Assembly (NCBI GenBank): GCA_011033025.1
Contig: WFMF01000639.1
Span: 1-64,000 of the forward strand
Length of the DNA: 64,000 bases
Reading direction: 5' to 3'
Origin: Beroe forskalii
Taxonomy: Eukaryota > Ctenophora > Nuda > Beroida > Beroidae
The position numbers were made by a program, and so were the translations under genes. Positions 42,072 to 52,761 of this stretch are shown one piece after another (within the stretch, counting starts at the first letter, position 1; each line of letters opens with the position of its first letter). The notes beneath the pieces are model-generated. The model searched no databases and was not told the DNA's origin. It was given only the letters and a program-made list of their open reading frames with translations.

Positions 42072-42916
42072 CTTAGCTCCCCAGAGCTAGAGGATGTTTT
42101 CAATTGTGAAAACGTAAGATTAATTTTGTAATTTGTCAAGAGAGTGGTCACCAGTGGGTCACCAGCTCTCACTCATCACTGCTATTCCTTAATTATAACA
42201 ACATTGGACCTACAATTACCTGTAATTGAAGCTTTTCTAAAACGTAGCTCTCGGGCTCCTTCGCATTACTATCCTTTTCCTCACACTAGGCGACTTTACA
42301 CTCCTTCCGTGATAATTCCATCTCATCAGCCATACCTCATCTTTTAATGCATCTCACCTTGAATCTGAAGGAGGTTGCAATAATAATCTGGATTCTCACT
42401 TCATATTAATTGCCCCTTACATTGTGTGCTTCTACCTTTTTGACCATTAGCTAACAGTGATCTAACAATGAACTAATGAATGTATTCAAATATTCACGTC
42501 TGTTCTGTAGTGAGGAACTAACTGGTAGTGACATAGGAATAAGGAACCTACATTGGAACATATTGTTGTTTACAAGCCTCTTTTTTTTTACAAACCTCTT
42601 CTTTTAGAACCAGAATATCAAGGGCTGTGTTTCACAGCGCCTCTCGGCATTGGCACGCGAGGCGCTCCCTCCTTCACCCGTATGAGATTCACTGGATCCT
42701 TTATCCTCGTCCTTCGGTTACTGCTTCGGTAGTTGCACATTCTAGAGTCTGAGGGATTTTTCTCGGTTCAAGGGCGGGGAAATTGACATTTTCACTTCTT
42801 ATTCTTGAAAAGTTAGTGTAAAAACTAAAAAGGGAATGCCGAAAGGTTTTCGCTGGCGTTGACCGTTGATTATAACTTTACAATTATAAAGCACCACTAT
42901 CATTCCACAGCTTAGT
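42072..42916. other. Non-coding, 5' flank of the crystallin-like gene
   Basis: No gene recognised. GC content rises around 42620-42730 without an open frame of note. Confidence 0.35.
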
Positions 42917-43769
42917 ATGCCAGCACATTTTTTGGAAATGCCATATGTCGGAATCTTCCTTATCATGACTGTAATGGTACCATGGGTAGAGACCAATGGT
43001 AGGTATATCTTAAATGCTGATGTGCTTAATTAATTTACTGGGAATGAATAATCGCAAAAGATGGCGTTTTCATTATTTGGTACCAACTTTTTGTTCTGAG
43101 ATAGTAATAGTCCAACTTCCAAAGTGCTAACGTGCACCATTTTTAAGTTTGCTTAAGTCCTAATGTGCTTAAAATTTTTCCAGAAAACACTCGACTCAGG
43201 AGAGTTGCAAGTGAACGACAAATCGTTCTTTGCCTTGGACACGACTTTACGGGTAACCATATTTTGGCTGACACCGATATCGACAACTTCCATTACGTCA
43301 TATTTGACTACGAGAACAGAGTGAGCAGTGTGAGGGCACTGAAGGGTGACTGGGTGCTCTACACCGTGCCGGAAGGAGAAGGTCGTAAGATGGTGGTGTG
43401 TGAGGGACAGGAGTTCGGGGCAGTGTACGATGACAACCAGTACTCCTCCCTCTACTCCTACTCCGCCTACACCTGAGGAGTGTGGAGGGGTGCTGGAGCT
43501 GGTGGCAGAGGAGGGTGGCAAGGTCACTGCTACCTACACTTACACCCAAGCTAACGCAGTGATACAGAATCCAAACAGAGCCACTGCAGTTACAGCAAGG
43601 GCAGGAAACTGGATCATCTTCGGAGCTTCCTACTTCACAAGTACCTGTCTCGTGGTACTGGAAGGGATAACGTTTTACAGGGATACACTGAGGTTATACA
43701 ACCTTAACAGAAAGATAGGCTCGGCAAGGCCATACAGAGATGATGACGATGGAGGCATAGCATGTCCAA
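42917..43769 (+). CDS. Secreted betagamma-crystallin-like protein, frame break
   Basis: Exon 1 (42917-42998) encodes a signal peptide: MPAHFLEMPYVGIFLIMTVM, VPWVETN; the second Met (42938) may be the true start. Donor AATG|GTAGGT joins acceptor TTTTTCCAG at 43183 in phase 1. Exon 2 holds Greek-key motifs: RQIVLCLGHDFTGNH, ENRVSSVRALKGDWVLYTVP and KMVVCEGQEFGAVYDD; then in the +1 frame a Pro/Thr linker (STPTPPTPEE) and a second module with NRATAVTARAGNWIIFGASY. The frame must shift between about 43420 and 43460. The last codons meet a donor CCAA|GTAAGT at 43770; the next exon was not found. These proteins are usually structural or calcium-binding. Confidence 0.7.
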
Positions 43770-43799
43770 GTAAGTTTGATCCAAGAATCTTTTTAGGTC

Positions 43800-44640
43800 T
43801 AAAGTAGAAAATAAAGTAAAAGAGGGCACCAGTGATTACATAGCAGCATCTCATTATGATACGGTAGGAAGTGAGTTGAAGGACACTTTAGGCGAAGAAT
43901 TTAGTATAGAAGAAATTGACTCCGTTTACAAGACACTTAAAAATAACAAGTCGCCGGGCTGGGATGGATTAACCGCAGAGTTTTATAAGAAATTCTGGGA
44001 TGACATAAGACTTATACTTTATAAATGCTATACTGAAGCTATAAACAACGGTATTATGTCATTCTCTCAGAGAATAGGCATTCTGACCCTCATCCCTAAG
44101 CCCAAAAGAGGCTGCCGAATTAGTCTTCATAAAAAATTGGAGACCAATTACGCTGTTAAATATTGACTATAAAATCTTCACACATGTTGTAAAAAATAGA
44201 ATCCTTAAGTCCATTCCCCATATCATAAGTGAGGTACAGTCAGGTTTTCAGGCAGGTAAAAGTACTGGTAACAACCTTATCCTAATGTATATAGCACTAG
44301 AGCACTACAACAACAACCCAAATGAGGAAGGGCTTTTATTACAAATCGACTTCGAAAAAGCTTTTGATAGTGTGGAGCATGACTTCTTGTTTGAAACCCT
44401 TCGAGCTCTAGGCTTCGGCGAGTACCTGATTAGCCTGGTAAAGGTAGCGTTCCATGGGTGTTTGAGCTATGCTAATGTTAACGGGCACCTTAGTGAACCT
44501 ATTTATATCAGTAGGGGGTTGCACCAGGGTAGCCCCCTTTCCCCAATTCTGTTTCTAATCGTCGCACAAGTGTTCACCTGTAAGTTGAAGCAGAACCCTG
44601 ACATTAAAGGTATATATTGGGGGCGTGGGAAGCTTTTTTT
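43800..44640 (+). pseudogene. LINE reverse transcriptase fragment, L1/Tx1-like
   Basis: It contains NKSPGWDGLTAEFYKKFW, RIGILTLIPKP, then after a frameshift near 44135 NWRPITLLNIDYKIFTHVV and SEVQSGFQAGKST, then LLQIDFEKAFDSVEHDFLFE, ISRGLHQGSPLSPILF and PDIKGI. The catalytic Asp in QIDFEKAF is present; the FADD motif is missing because the copy ends at about 44620. It has no 5' endonuclease. It lies just after a splice donor of the crystallin-like gene, probably in its intron. Confidence 0.85.
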
Positions 44641-45107
44641 CCGCAGAAATTAAAGTTTCGAATTTCCCCTCCAAACTCGCACGGTCAAATCACTGTCAAA
44701 GGGACATCATGTGGCCGTTAGCTCATGCGGCTGCCATCATTCGCCGTCCGTAGGACGGGAACCGACTAGTAGAAATAATTAATTGGTTGCTAAAAAGTGC
44801 CAATATTTGTTTCGATTCCCGGACTTTATGCCGACACTGGACCATATGCCGACTCCGAAAAACCCCTGGTCGGCATAAAGTCCAAAAATGGACTTTATAC
44901 CGACACTAGACATTTTGCCGACATGATTTCCCGGACTTATAAAAACTCAGAACCTTTAGAGTGCTCAATATAATTGCAAAGATAATATGATCAGTATTAT
45001 AATATCACACACATAATAATAAGATTATATTTAACCTTTCCCCCGAAAAACCAACATCTAAATCTTGTGGTTTTGGTCCATCTAAGCGTTTGGGTCATGA
45101 CCAGAAC

Positions 45108-45230
45108 CCTAACCTTAAAGTTAATGCTTAAAGATGCGCTAAATGCGCTTCATTATATTTTTCTGAGTGACGTCATTGTCATAGATAATGGAGGCTCCCG
45201 TTTACATGGGAGACTGACCAAAAGTTGTGA
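45108..45230. repeat. Second copy of the 510-600 repeat
   Basis: ACCCTAACCTTAAAG, GCGCTAAATGCGCTTCATTA and TTTTTCTGAGTGACGTCATT match 470-580. The sequence ATGGGAGACTGACCAAAA continues the similarity. Confidence 0.6.
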
Positions 45231-45339
45231 ATTTAGTGTCTGCTGTGTGGGTCAGGGGGACTCGCTAATCATCAATCAAAGACATAATCAAAATAGCTAA
45301 TTAAAGTTTCTAAAACATAAAGAAGGTTCGACATACTCC

Positions 45340-45730
45340 CGCCATTCGCAAATTATTGATAAATTTATTTCATCGCTGAGTTTCAACTCATATAATTACC
45401 TTGACTCTGAATGTTTTAGTTTGTAATTTCCCCGAATTGGTTACTTATTCTCAAGGCGACTGATGGATGCTGCCCTAATCAAACAATTCAAACTCTTTTA
45501 CTAAACTTAAGTAATTAAAGAGCTCTGCTTTCTGAGGCAGGATGATAATTATAACAACAACTAACTTCTGATTAAATGGTAATTACTTAACCAATCAAGT
45601 ATTATGTTATAATCATCAAGAACAATAGCTGCTGATGTGCTGGTGCCAAAAATCTGCCTATAATAAGGTCTAGATTATAGGCTAAAGTCTGACCTTTATG
45701 TGATGAAATGGGAGAAAGCCATATTCATAT
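45340..45730 (-). repeat. ~350-bp dispersed repeat, copy 3, inverse
   Basis: Inverse complement of 20004-20358 and 20680-21030 plus part of the spacer (AGGCTAAAGTCTGACCTT), so this copy shows that the family includes flanking sequence beyond the 350-bp core. The sequence GGGGGCGTGG follows at 45741 and also occurs at 44621. Confidence 0.85.
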
Positions 45731-45739
45731 TGTGCCATT

Positions 45740-46129
45740 TGGGGGCGTGGGTATGGCAAAGGGCGTGGGTATGGCAAGAGGCAGCAGCAGAAACGGGAAG
45801 TTGACGAGGACGACGACAGAGCTGTTCTAAAACGAGCCCTGTTAGCCTGTAGGACTTCTCTCCCCGTTGCTTGTTGCGGGTTTACCGGTGTCCTCCGAGC
45901 AGGGCGTTCTGAGCTCCTTTCTTGCCGGTTGTTAACTCCACTGGAGGAAGAGGAGAGGATGGGGCTGGAGTGGGAGTGGGAGCACTAGGAAGGGGGTTGA
46001 GGCGGGGAGAACAGGAGCTGGGGAGGGAGCAGCATGGGGAGGAGGTGGTGGGGGGAGTGAAGGGTCATTGCTGAGGGTCTGGTTAGCTGCCACAAGATGA
46101 TGAAATGTCTGGTTGAATGTACTAGACAT
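45740..46129 (-). other. Possible transposon ORF remnant, Pro-rich
   Basis: On the minus strand from 46129: MSSTFNQTFHHLVAANQTLS followed by a Pro-rich tract; a second frame continues GVNNRQERSSERPARRTPVN and QQATGREVLQANRARFRTAL. It is protein-like but frame-broken, and lies inside the 44818-47189 element. Family unknown. Confidence 0.35.
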
Positions 46130-46254
46130 GTTGGTATCAGTTGGAAACGGATAATTTTACCATCGGTATAATATACTCATCTGTGTCCCAATCACAGCTT
46201 GGTGAAACATCATTTCATTCTCTCCAACTTATAATCCCAATCACAGCTTCAGAA

Positions 46255-46835
46255 AACGTCCCTTAAAGGCCAACTGATCATTTCAAGTTTTTCTACAAAT
46301 GCTTGGAGTAACATCGTTCATATGAACCATTAAGATTCCGCATATTTTTTGTTTGCATATCTGGACAGAATTGCTGAAAATGACACATTTAAGAACATGT
46401 TGTGACGTAGCAGGTGGGAGTTTATAGCTTGAAATTACAGGTAAAAATAATTTAGCTATTAAATGTTGGCTTAAGTACTGTTGGCTTAAGTACTGAAAAA
46501 TGATAGTAATTAGAAATCGTAATATTTATGTTTATTGATCCGAAAATTTGTTTGGATAAAGGATTGAATTACCGCATCGCGTCATCAGAAATTAATTACG
46601 ACTTAACATGCACCAGCTACAGGCTCTGGAATGCGGCCCTTTTACAGTAGTTTGTATTGTGATATCCCATCGATTCCCACATCATACGTAAGCAGTGATA
46701 TTTCAGCTTCCTATACTGAGCGCTGTGTACAATATATAATGCCCGGACTTTGATACATGTTATTGATATAGTGTCGGGCGTGGTTTGGTATAATTATCTC
46801 AAAACTTTTTGTAATGATCAGTTGGCCTTTAATTC
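46255..46835. repeat. Inverted repeat, AAAGGCCAACTGATCATT
   Basis: AAAGGCCAACTGATCATT (46265-46282) and its inverse (46813-46830), with AATCACAGCTTC nearby on both sides, bound ~550 bp without an ORF. It may be a smaller nested element. Confidence 0.45.
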
Positions 46836-47245
46836 ATACAACCCAATAATCTCAATCACAGCTTCACAAAATATCACTAGATTTAATTCGCCTAATGACA
46901 AGCTGCATTTAGCACCTCATCAGCGATCGCACCTTGTTAGCAACACATGACACGCGATCCACCGGAAAAGCTCTCGAATAACAGGCTTGATGCTGCCTAT
47001 AAATAACCGCTATACACTATAGGACAAGGCACAAGGATACGATAAACCAAATAACAGTTCAAGGGTAGCACAGATTCGCCTGTCGGCATATAGTCCAAAA
47101 TCGGACTTTATGCCGGCAGACGATATACCGACATGTCCCTAGAAATCCTATGTCGGCATATAGTCCGCTGTCGGCATAAAGTCCGGGTACCATTTGATGC
47201 TATCATGGTTAAAATTTATCATGAGCCCGTAGGTACGTATGGGCT

Positions 47246-47274
47246 ACGTACGTGATACACTGTATCACGTACGT
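47246..47274. repeat. Perfect short palindrome
   Basis: ACGTACGTGATACA, one base, then TGTATCACGTACGT: 14-bp arms. It lies just outside the 44818-47189 element. Confidence 0.8.
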
Positions 47275-47654
47275 ACTGACTGTGTCATACACTTTATACT
47301 GTCAGTATATCCACATTCCACATACGTATAGTTACAAAGGGTCGCGCGACTCATCAATTTCAAAATGATTCTAATTTCTCAGACTCCCGACACCTGTGAG
47401 TGTGTACCATAGGGCATGCATATGGTATGTGTTATATTTGTACACGCAGCAGAGTTTGAATTTCTAACTATTTCTTAACTATTTTCAATGTGGCCACTAA
47501 AACTGCTGACATCATCAATGATCAACAGAATTTGAAACTTTTCAGAAGCTGAATGATATAACGCAGATATATGGATTATGTCGTGTATTTACTATTTTCA
47601 GATTCAAAAGCAGACGTGAATAGCACTCAATGTACTTTTGTGAAAGACCGGGAA

Positions 47655-47885
47655 TTAACGTATCTCTATTACATACGAATGTAATGAGTATGTAATATAG
47701 AGTTACTCAACGAATAAGTGTGAAGTAACATGATTTATGCCACGAGCGAAGCGAGTTGCGTAAATCGCATTATTCACCGAAGCCGAAGGCTGAGTTGAAT
47801 AATGATTTGTTTTCAACGAGGGCGTAGGCCGAGTTGAAAACAAGCTGTTACTTCACACTTATGAGTTGTGTAACGATATTATTCA
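47655..47885. repeat. Multi-branched palindrome element, copy P2
   Basis: An outer stem, ATAAGTGTGAAGTAAC with its inverse GTTACTTCACACTTAT (47703-47718 and 47848-47863), encloses three hairpins: heads CGAGCGAAGCGAG, GCCGAAGGC and GAGGGCGTAGGCC, with stems GATTTA..TAAATC, CATTATTCA..TGAATAATG and GTTTTCAAC..GTTGAAAAC. A further hairpin (TCTATTACATAC) lies just left. The single strand would fold like a cloverleaf. Confidence 0.8.
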
Positions 47886-48235
47886 GTGTACAAAAGTACA
47901 AAGCTTTGGGCCTTTAAACCTTTAAAAGGCCTGTGTTTTTAGCATTCTGCACAGTTCACAGCAGAAAAAGAGAAAAGGACGTTCTCTAGTATCACTTTTT
48001 TTGGTGTAGAGCAATTATCTACTGATCAGTCAAGGTAGCAGGGTGCCAGATCTCCCAGCAGAAAAGGACGTTCTGTCGTATCACTTATTTGGCCCAAGTG
48101 TTGAATAACATCATAAAAATGGCAAGTAACACGGTGTAAGAGTGAAATAACATGGTAAAAGTGTGCAATAATACCAAAAGGGTGGAGTAATACGACAAAA
48201 ACTCAAAATAACACGTTTTTATTCAACCGGTATAA

Positions 48236-48510
48236 CCCCACCACATGGTGAATAATATCATGTTACTACACACTATAGAGGTGTGGATTGGTGAATATTC
48301 CTCGTGGAGAAGCCGAGTGGAATATGGGAAATCCATACCGATATCCGTGTGTAGTAACATTATTATTTAACGATCCGAAAAAAGTATGCTATTACAACAC
48401 ATTATTGAGGTGTGGATTGGTAAATATTCCTCGAGGCGAAGCCGAGTGGAATATGGGAAATCCACACCGAAATAGTGTGTAGTAATAGTGTTATTTAACG
48501 ATCCGAGAAA
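48236..48510. repeat. Nested palindrome element, tandem pair P3
   Basis: Two units of about 125 bp. Each has outer GTTACTACACAC/GTGTGTAGTAAC-type arms, an inner GGTGTGGATT/AATCCACACC stem and an innermost AATATTCCTCG/CGAGTGGAATAT stem with head GGCGAAGCC. Both are followed by ATTTAACGATCCGA. A short frame reading NIPRGEAEWNMGNP spans each unit; I regard it as incidental. Confidence 0.75.
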
Positions 48511-49940
48511 AAGTTGCTTGATCGCTCCGTAAACTGGATTTCAAACTCGGCGAACGGGCTGTGAGTTAAATAATATGATGAATGCCTTCCGATTTTCTTG
48601 AAATTCTCCATCAAATTTTGTCTTTTGATTGGATTTCAATTAAGTTAACATTTTTCTTTAAGCAGGAGACAAATGAAAATGAGGAATTTGAGTTCGATCA
48701 ATGATTATTGACCTTAGCAATTTGTCCCGGTATCTCATGAATGTACTAAATTTGAATCTTCAATCTTGGCTAGTAATCCTTTTTTATGTTCAAATTACTA
48801 AATTAGCACAGTTGATCATAAGATCATAAACTCACAAATTTCGACGCCCAGGAAGAACATTCCATTTGGTTGATTATCAATAGTCGCCATGAGCAATCCG
48901 CGATCAAGTGAGCTCTGGCCTCTGACTGTGGTATCTGAGCATCAGCAACATAACATCAAACTGCAGAAACTTGTAAGGACAGAAAATGATGTGATTTCGA
49001 ATGGAAACGCTTGATAATGCGCATGATGTAGCACCGAGCACGAGACGATGCACGACGCTCAAAAGGAAACATCCAACAATGAATGCGTACGCGCACAAAC
49101 AGAACATATCATCAGGTGTTCATGAATATTGAGCGCGCAATAATATGCACGTGCGACTTGTGATCATGTACGACCATTTATTGCTTCGTAGACTTTCGGC
49201 GGTCGGCGCTCGCCGAGGTCACAGAAAACGAGCGTATTTATTGTTTCCAGTTTATACTTTAACGAATGGAATATTTATAAAATTGATTCATGTTTTATGT
49301 TAGACGTATTGCGATGTGCAAAACGATAAAGCGTTTTATCGTCAACTCATCGAGTCATCTTGTCAGTAAGCGAGACAATGGTGACGGCGTATTTTAATGA
49401 CGGTGTGTTTTGATACCAGCCCCAGGGGACAGGAAATTAAGCGCCTGCATACGGGAAACCAAGCACAAGAAATGTGCCGGTAGGCGCAATTCTTGTTGAT
49501 CTTCGATGATTTGATATTCGAAGTAAAGTTCGAATATCGAATATTTCGAATATCGAATGTTTGTCCTATTCGGTAACCCTTCTTTCGTGGCTCTAAATTC
49601 CCGTCAATAAAAGTGCCACCCCCATTCTAACCGCTCGTACGTGTACCATATTGGCAAAGTACCCAACCTCTCCAGCAATCCAGCACACCACACTGAAATT
49701 GTCCACTTAACCGCGTGTAAGTTCATAAGTTAACGTACCCGATTATTATTCATTCCGTTGCCATAAATATAAAGAATATTAAGAATATGTTCAACAATAA
49801 ATGCATCGCCATGTACCCGATTATCAGTCACTCCGTCGCCAATGATATGACGAATATATTCAAAGATTTAGCGATAAATTCACCGCCACGTGGTCTAAAG
49901 ACACATTGCCTGAGGATGTAGATCACGTGATCCCCCTATA
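48511..49940. other. Non-coding DNA
   Basis: No gene supported. An AT-rich palindrome cluster of TTCGAATATCG lies at 49512-49560. GC-rich CGGCGGTCGGCGCTCGCCGA at 49197 has no known context. Confidence 0.35.
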
Positions 49941-49944
49941 TGAT

Positions 49945-50462
49945 GTGTAAGAAGTGAAGAAGTAGCTAGTATTTATGTGTAAGGAATGAAGAAGTAGCTA
50001 GTATTTATGTGTAAGAAAAGCAGAAGTAGCTAGTATAATTAATTATGTGTAAGGAATGCAGAAGTAGCTAGTATTGATGTGTAAGAAAAGCAGAAGTAGC
50101 TAGTATTTATGTGTAAGAAAAGCAGAAGTAGCTAGTATTTATGTGTAAGAAAAGCAGAAGTAGCTAGTATTTATGTGTAAGAAAGGCAGAAGTAGCTAGT
50201 ATTTATGTGTAAGGAATGCAGAAGTAGCTAGTATTAATGTGTAAGAAAGCAGAAGTAGCTAGTATTTATGTGTAAGAAAGCAGAAGTAGCTAGTATTTAT
50301 GTGTAAGAAAAGTAGCTAGTATTTATGTGTAAGGAAAGCAGAAGTAGCTAGTATTTATGTGTAAGAAAAGTAGCTAGTATTTATGTGTAAGAAAAGTAGC
50401 TAGTATTTATGTGTAAGAAAAGTAGCTAGTATTTATGTGTAAGAAAAGTAGCTAGTATTTCA
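49945..50462. repeat. 31-32-bp minisatellite beside the WD40 exon
   Basis: About 18 units of GTATTTATGTGTAAGAAAAG + CAGAAGTAGCTA, the last ones shortened by loss of CAGAAGTAG-type segments to ~23 bp. It ends about 15 bp from the donor of the WD40 exon, so it occupies the start of its downstream intron. Confidence 0.95.
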
Positions 50463-50478
50463 TTACTCGTTTGGTTAC

Positions 50479-50644
50479 CAGGGGCGTGGTACACCGCGCA
50501 CATGATGTCCTCGGTGTGCTCGCGCCAGCCGCTCCACTCGTCCGGCATGATGTTGAAATCGCTGCTCATCAGCTGCTTGTCCCGGAAAACACAGATGTCG
50601 TACGACCAACCCACCGCTATCACCCGTCTCTTGATGCATAACAC
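50479..50644 (-). CDS. WD40 exon, WDR49/WDR64-like
   Basis: The acceptor is GTGACTCCCTCAG at 50645, the donor CCCTG|GTAACC at 50478. It encodes VLCIKRRVIAVGWSYDICVF, RDKQLMSSDFNIMPDEW and REHTEDIMCAVYHAPG. A blade strand IAVGWSYDICVF and the next HTEDIMC turn are WD40-like; the pairing of VGW with H.EDI is typical of WDR49/WDR64 proteins, which are linked to cilia. No neighbouring exon was found, so the gene extends beyond recognisable sequence on both sides or this is an isolated copy. The 64-bp array directly upstream duplicates its 3' splice site. Confidence 0.6.
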
Positions 50645-51245
50645 CTGAGGGAGTCACTTTGCTGGAATTAGAACCCACCGCTATCACCCGTCTCTGGATG
50701 CACAGCACCTGGGGGAGTCACTTTGCTGGAATTACAACCCACCGCTATCACCCGTCTCTGGATGCACAGCACCTGGGGGAGTCACTTTGCTGGAATTAGA
50801 ACCCACCGCTATCACCCGTCTCTTGATGAGCAGCACCTGGGGGAGTCACTTTGCTGGAATTAGAACCCACCGCTATCACCCGTCTCTTGATGCACAGCAC
50901 CTGGGGGAGTCACTTTGCTGAAATTACAACCCACCGCTATCACCCGTCTCTTGATGAGCAGCACCTGGGGGAGTCACTTTGCTGAAATTAGAACCCACCG
51001 CTATCACCCGTCTCTGGATGCACAGCACCTGGGGGAGTCACTTTGCTGGAATTAGAACCCACCGCTATCACCCGTCTCTTGATGAGCAGCACCTGGGGAG
51101 TCACTTTGCTGAAATTAGAACCCACCGCTATCACCCGTCTCTTGATGCACAGCACCTGGGGAGTCACTTTGCTGGAATTACAACCCACCGCTATCACCCG
51201 TCTCTTGATGAGCAGCACCTGGGGGAGTCACTTTGCTGGAATTAG
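50600..51245. repeat. 64-bp tandem repeat of an intron-exon border
   Basis: Ten units of 63-64 bp. On the minus strand each reads GTGACTCCCCCAG, the acceptor, then GTGCTGTGCATCAAGAGACG and GGTGATAGCGGTGGGTT, the start of the WD40 exon. The last unit (50644) leads into the real exon. Units differ as CTGGGGAG or CTGGGGGAG, so some are 63 bp. Confidence 0.95.
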
Positions 51246-51579
51246 AACTATATTTGAAGAGTTGTAGCTCTTTGAAGTAGATTCATCCTTCTATCAGAGC
51301 TATATTGCCGAAAGGTTCCGTTCATGATCGTTATTACTTTATTATACTTGATTGCCGTGAATAAATCCAACATTGATAATATTATAGAAAGAATCGTGGT
51401 ACGATCCAATTATCCATTTCAAAATTAAATATTCCTACCAAAATAACACTTCATGCTTGCATGGATCTTTCTACAAATTGAATCTTCTAGAATTTAGAAA
51501 AGCTGAATCTGATATGATTCATGCCTACGTTTAAGCAAAGCGGGCATAGCTTGTTAAAGTATAACGAGTCTTCTTATTA

Positions 51580-52755
51580 GGGATCGTTCACATATTACGT
51601 AATCAGCCGAGGGGGGGGAGGGGGTTTCCAAATGATTACGTTTGATTACGAGGGGGGGAGGGGGGTTTGACCAATGATTACGTAATCAAAATATCTAAAT
51701 TTTCATAAAAATTTCAAGGATTTTCATGAAAATTTCACAAATTTTCATGAAAATTTCAAGAATTTTCATAAAAATTTAAAGAATTTTCATGAAAATTTCA
51801 AGAATTTTCATGAAAATTTCAAGAATTTTTTATGAAAATTTAAAGGATTTCTGAATTTTTATTACCAAAAATTAACCATTTGCAGAAAAATTGTCAAAAT
51901 ATCATAATTATGATTAAAACATGATCTACTCTAACAAAATATGGTTCAGAATGTTTAGTTCCTTTAGTGCTGCCCATATAGGAGGTACTCCATTCGTTGA
52001 ACTCTTCCAAACCACTTCAGTGCCTCTCTGTATATAGGTTTGCTGTTCTGTGCTTGATCAGAGGTTCAGAGGCCTTTCTTTCCCTAGAGCTCTAGAGTTG
52101 ATGCCAGAGCAGGTCTTGGCGTACATCCGCAGCTCCATTATCCAGGAATCAATCTTTTTGATGAAGGTGTAGGAAGCTGCAATTGTCTGTGAAGTTGCCA
52201 GACTCTGATCTGGCACTTAGGGGCTAGGGCTGATCTGGATCTTGGGTTCTGTCGGCTTTGGTGGCAGATGAGCAGGACACGGATACTGAACTTTGGTTCC
52301 ATCGGTTTTGAAGGAGGTTGAGGTGGGACCAAGACGTTGATTTCGGGCTCTTTAGTGGAACTGGGGGCCTCAGGTGTAGAGGAGGAAGAGAAAGAGGAGG
52401 AAGAGAAAGAGGAGGAAGAGAAAGAGGAGGAGATGTCCATCTCATTGTCAGAGGAGTTGTCGTAGGCGAGATTTCCGTAGGAAAAACTAAAAGAAGCTTT
52501 GAATGTCATCTTCAGGTCGATGATGTTGATGATTGAATTGAAACACGCAATACTGTTCTATCTATAATTTTTTGTCAGTCAATATAGTTTTTTGGTGACG
52601 TCAAAAAAACTGAAGGAGGGGGGGGGGTTGGGCCATGATTACGTAATATTTTCCGAAAAAGAGGGGGGGTTTGGTCATGATTACGTTTGATTACGGAGGG
52701 GGGGAGGGGGGTAAAAAATGTCCAAAAATTGATTACGTAATATGTGAACGATCCC
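51580..52755. mobile_element. TIR element with 6-bp TTATTA flanks
   Basis: The left end GGGATCGTTCACATATTACG, TAATC and the matching right end (52731-52755, inverse) form a ~25-bp TIR. TTATTA flanks both ends (51574-51579, 52756-52761). Subterminal GATTACG and G-run motifs repeat at both ends. A 26-bp tract of TTTTCATGAAAATTTCAAGA repeats at 51705-51850. Superfamily not assigned. Confidence 0.85.
52138..52509 (-). other. Ser-rich open frame inside the TIR element
   Basis: From 52509: MTFKASFSFSYGNLAYDNSS, an SSSFSSSSFSSSS tract from a 15-bp coding repeat, then TKEPEINVLVPPQPPSKPM. No domain is recognised. It may be an ORF remnant of the element or chance, so I do not call it a gene. Confidence 0.3.
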
Positions 52756-52761
52756 TTATTA

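Larger units (their letters stand above)
44818..47189. mobile_element. TIR element with TGCCGACA terminal hairpins
   Basis: The left end, CCCGGACTTTATGCCGACAC then GGACCATATGCCGACTCC, matches the inverse right end (GTCGGCATAAAGTCCGGG at 47172-47189). Each terminus is itself a multi-hairpin region of TTTATGCCGAC and its inverse (44818-44945 and 47080-47189). The interior holds an inverse copy of the 350-bp repeat, the 510-600-type repeat and a minus-strand open stretch. No TSD found. Confidence 0.7.

Noticed and set aside
50475..51267. Frames such as ITRLLMSSTWGVTL and RRVIAVGSNSSKVTP as a repeat protein
   Set aside because: Units of 63 and 64 bp break the frame; the sequence is a duplicated splice acceptor.
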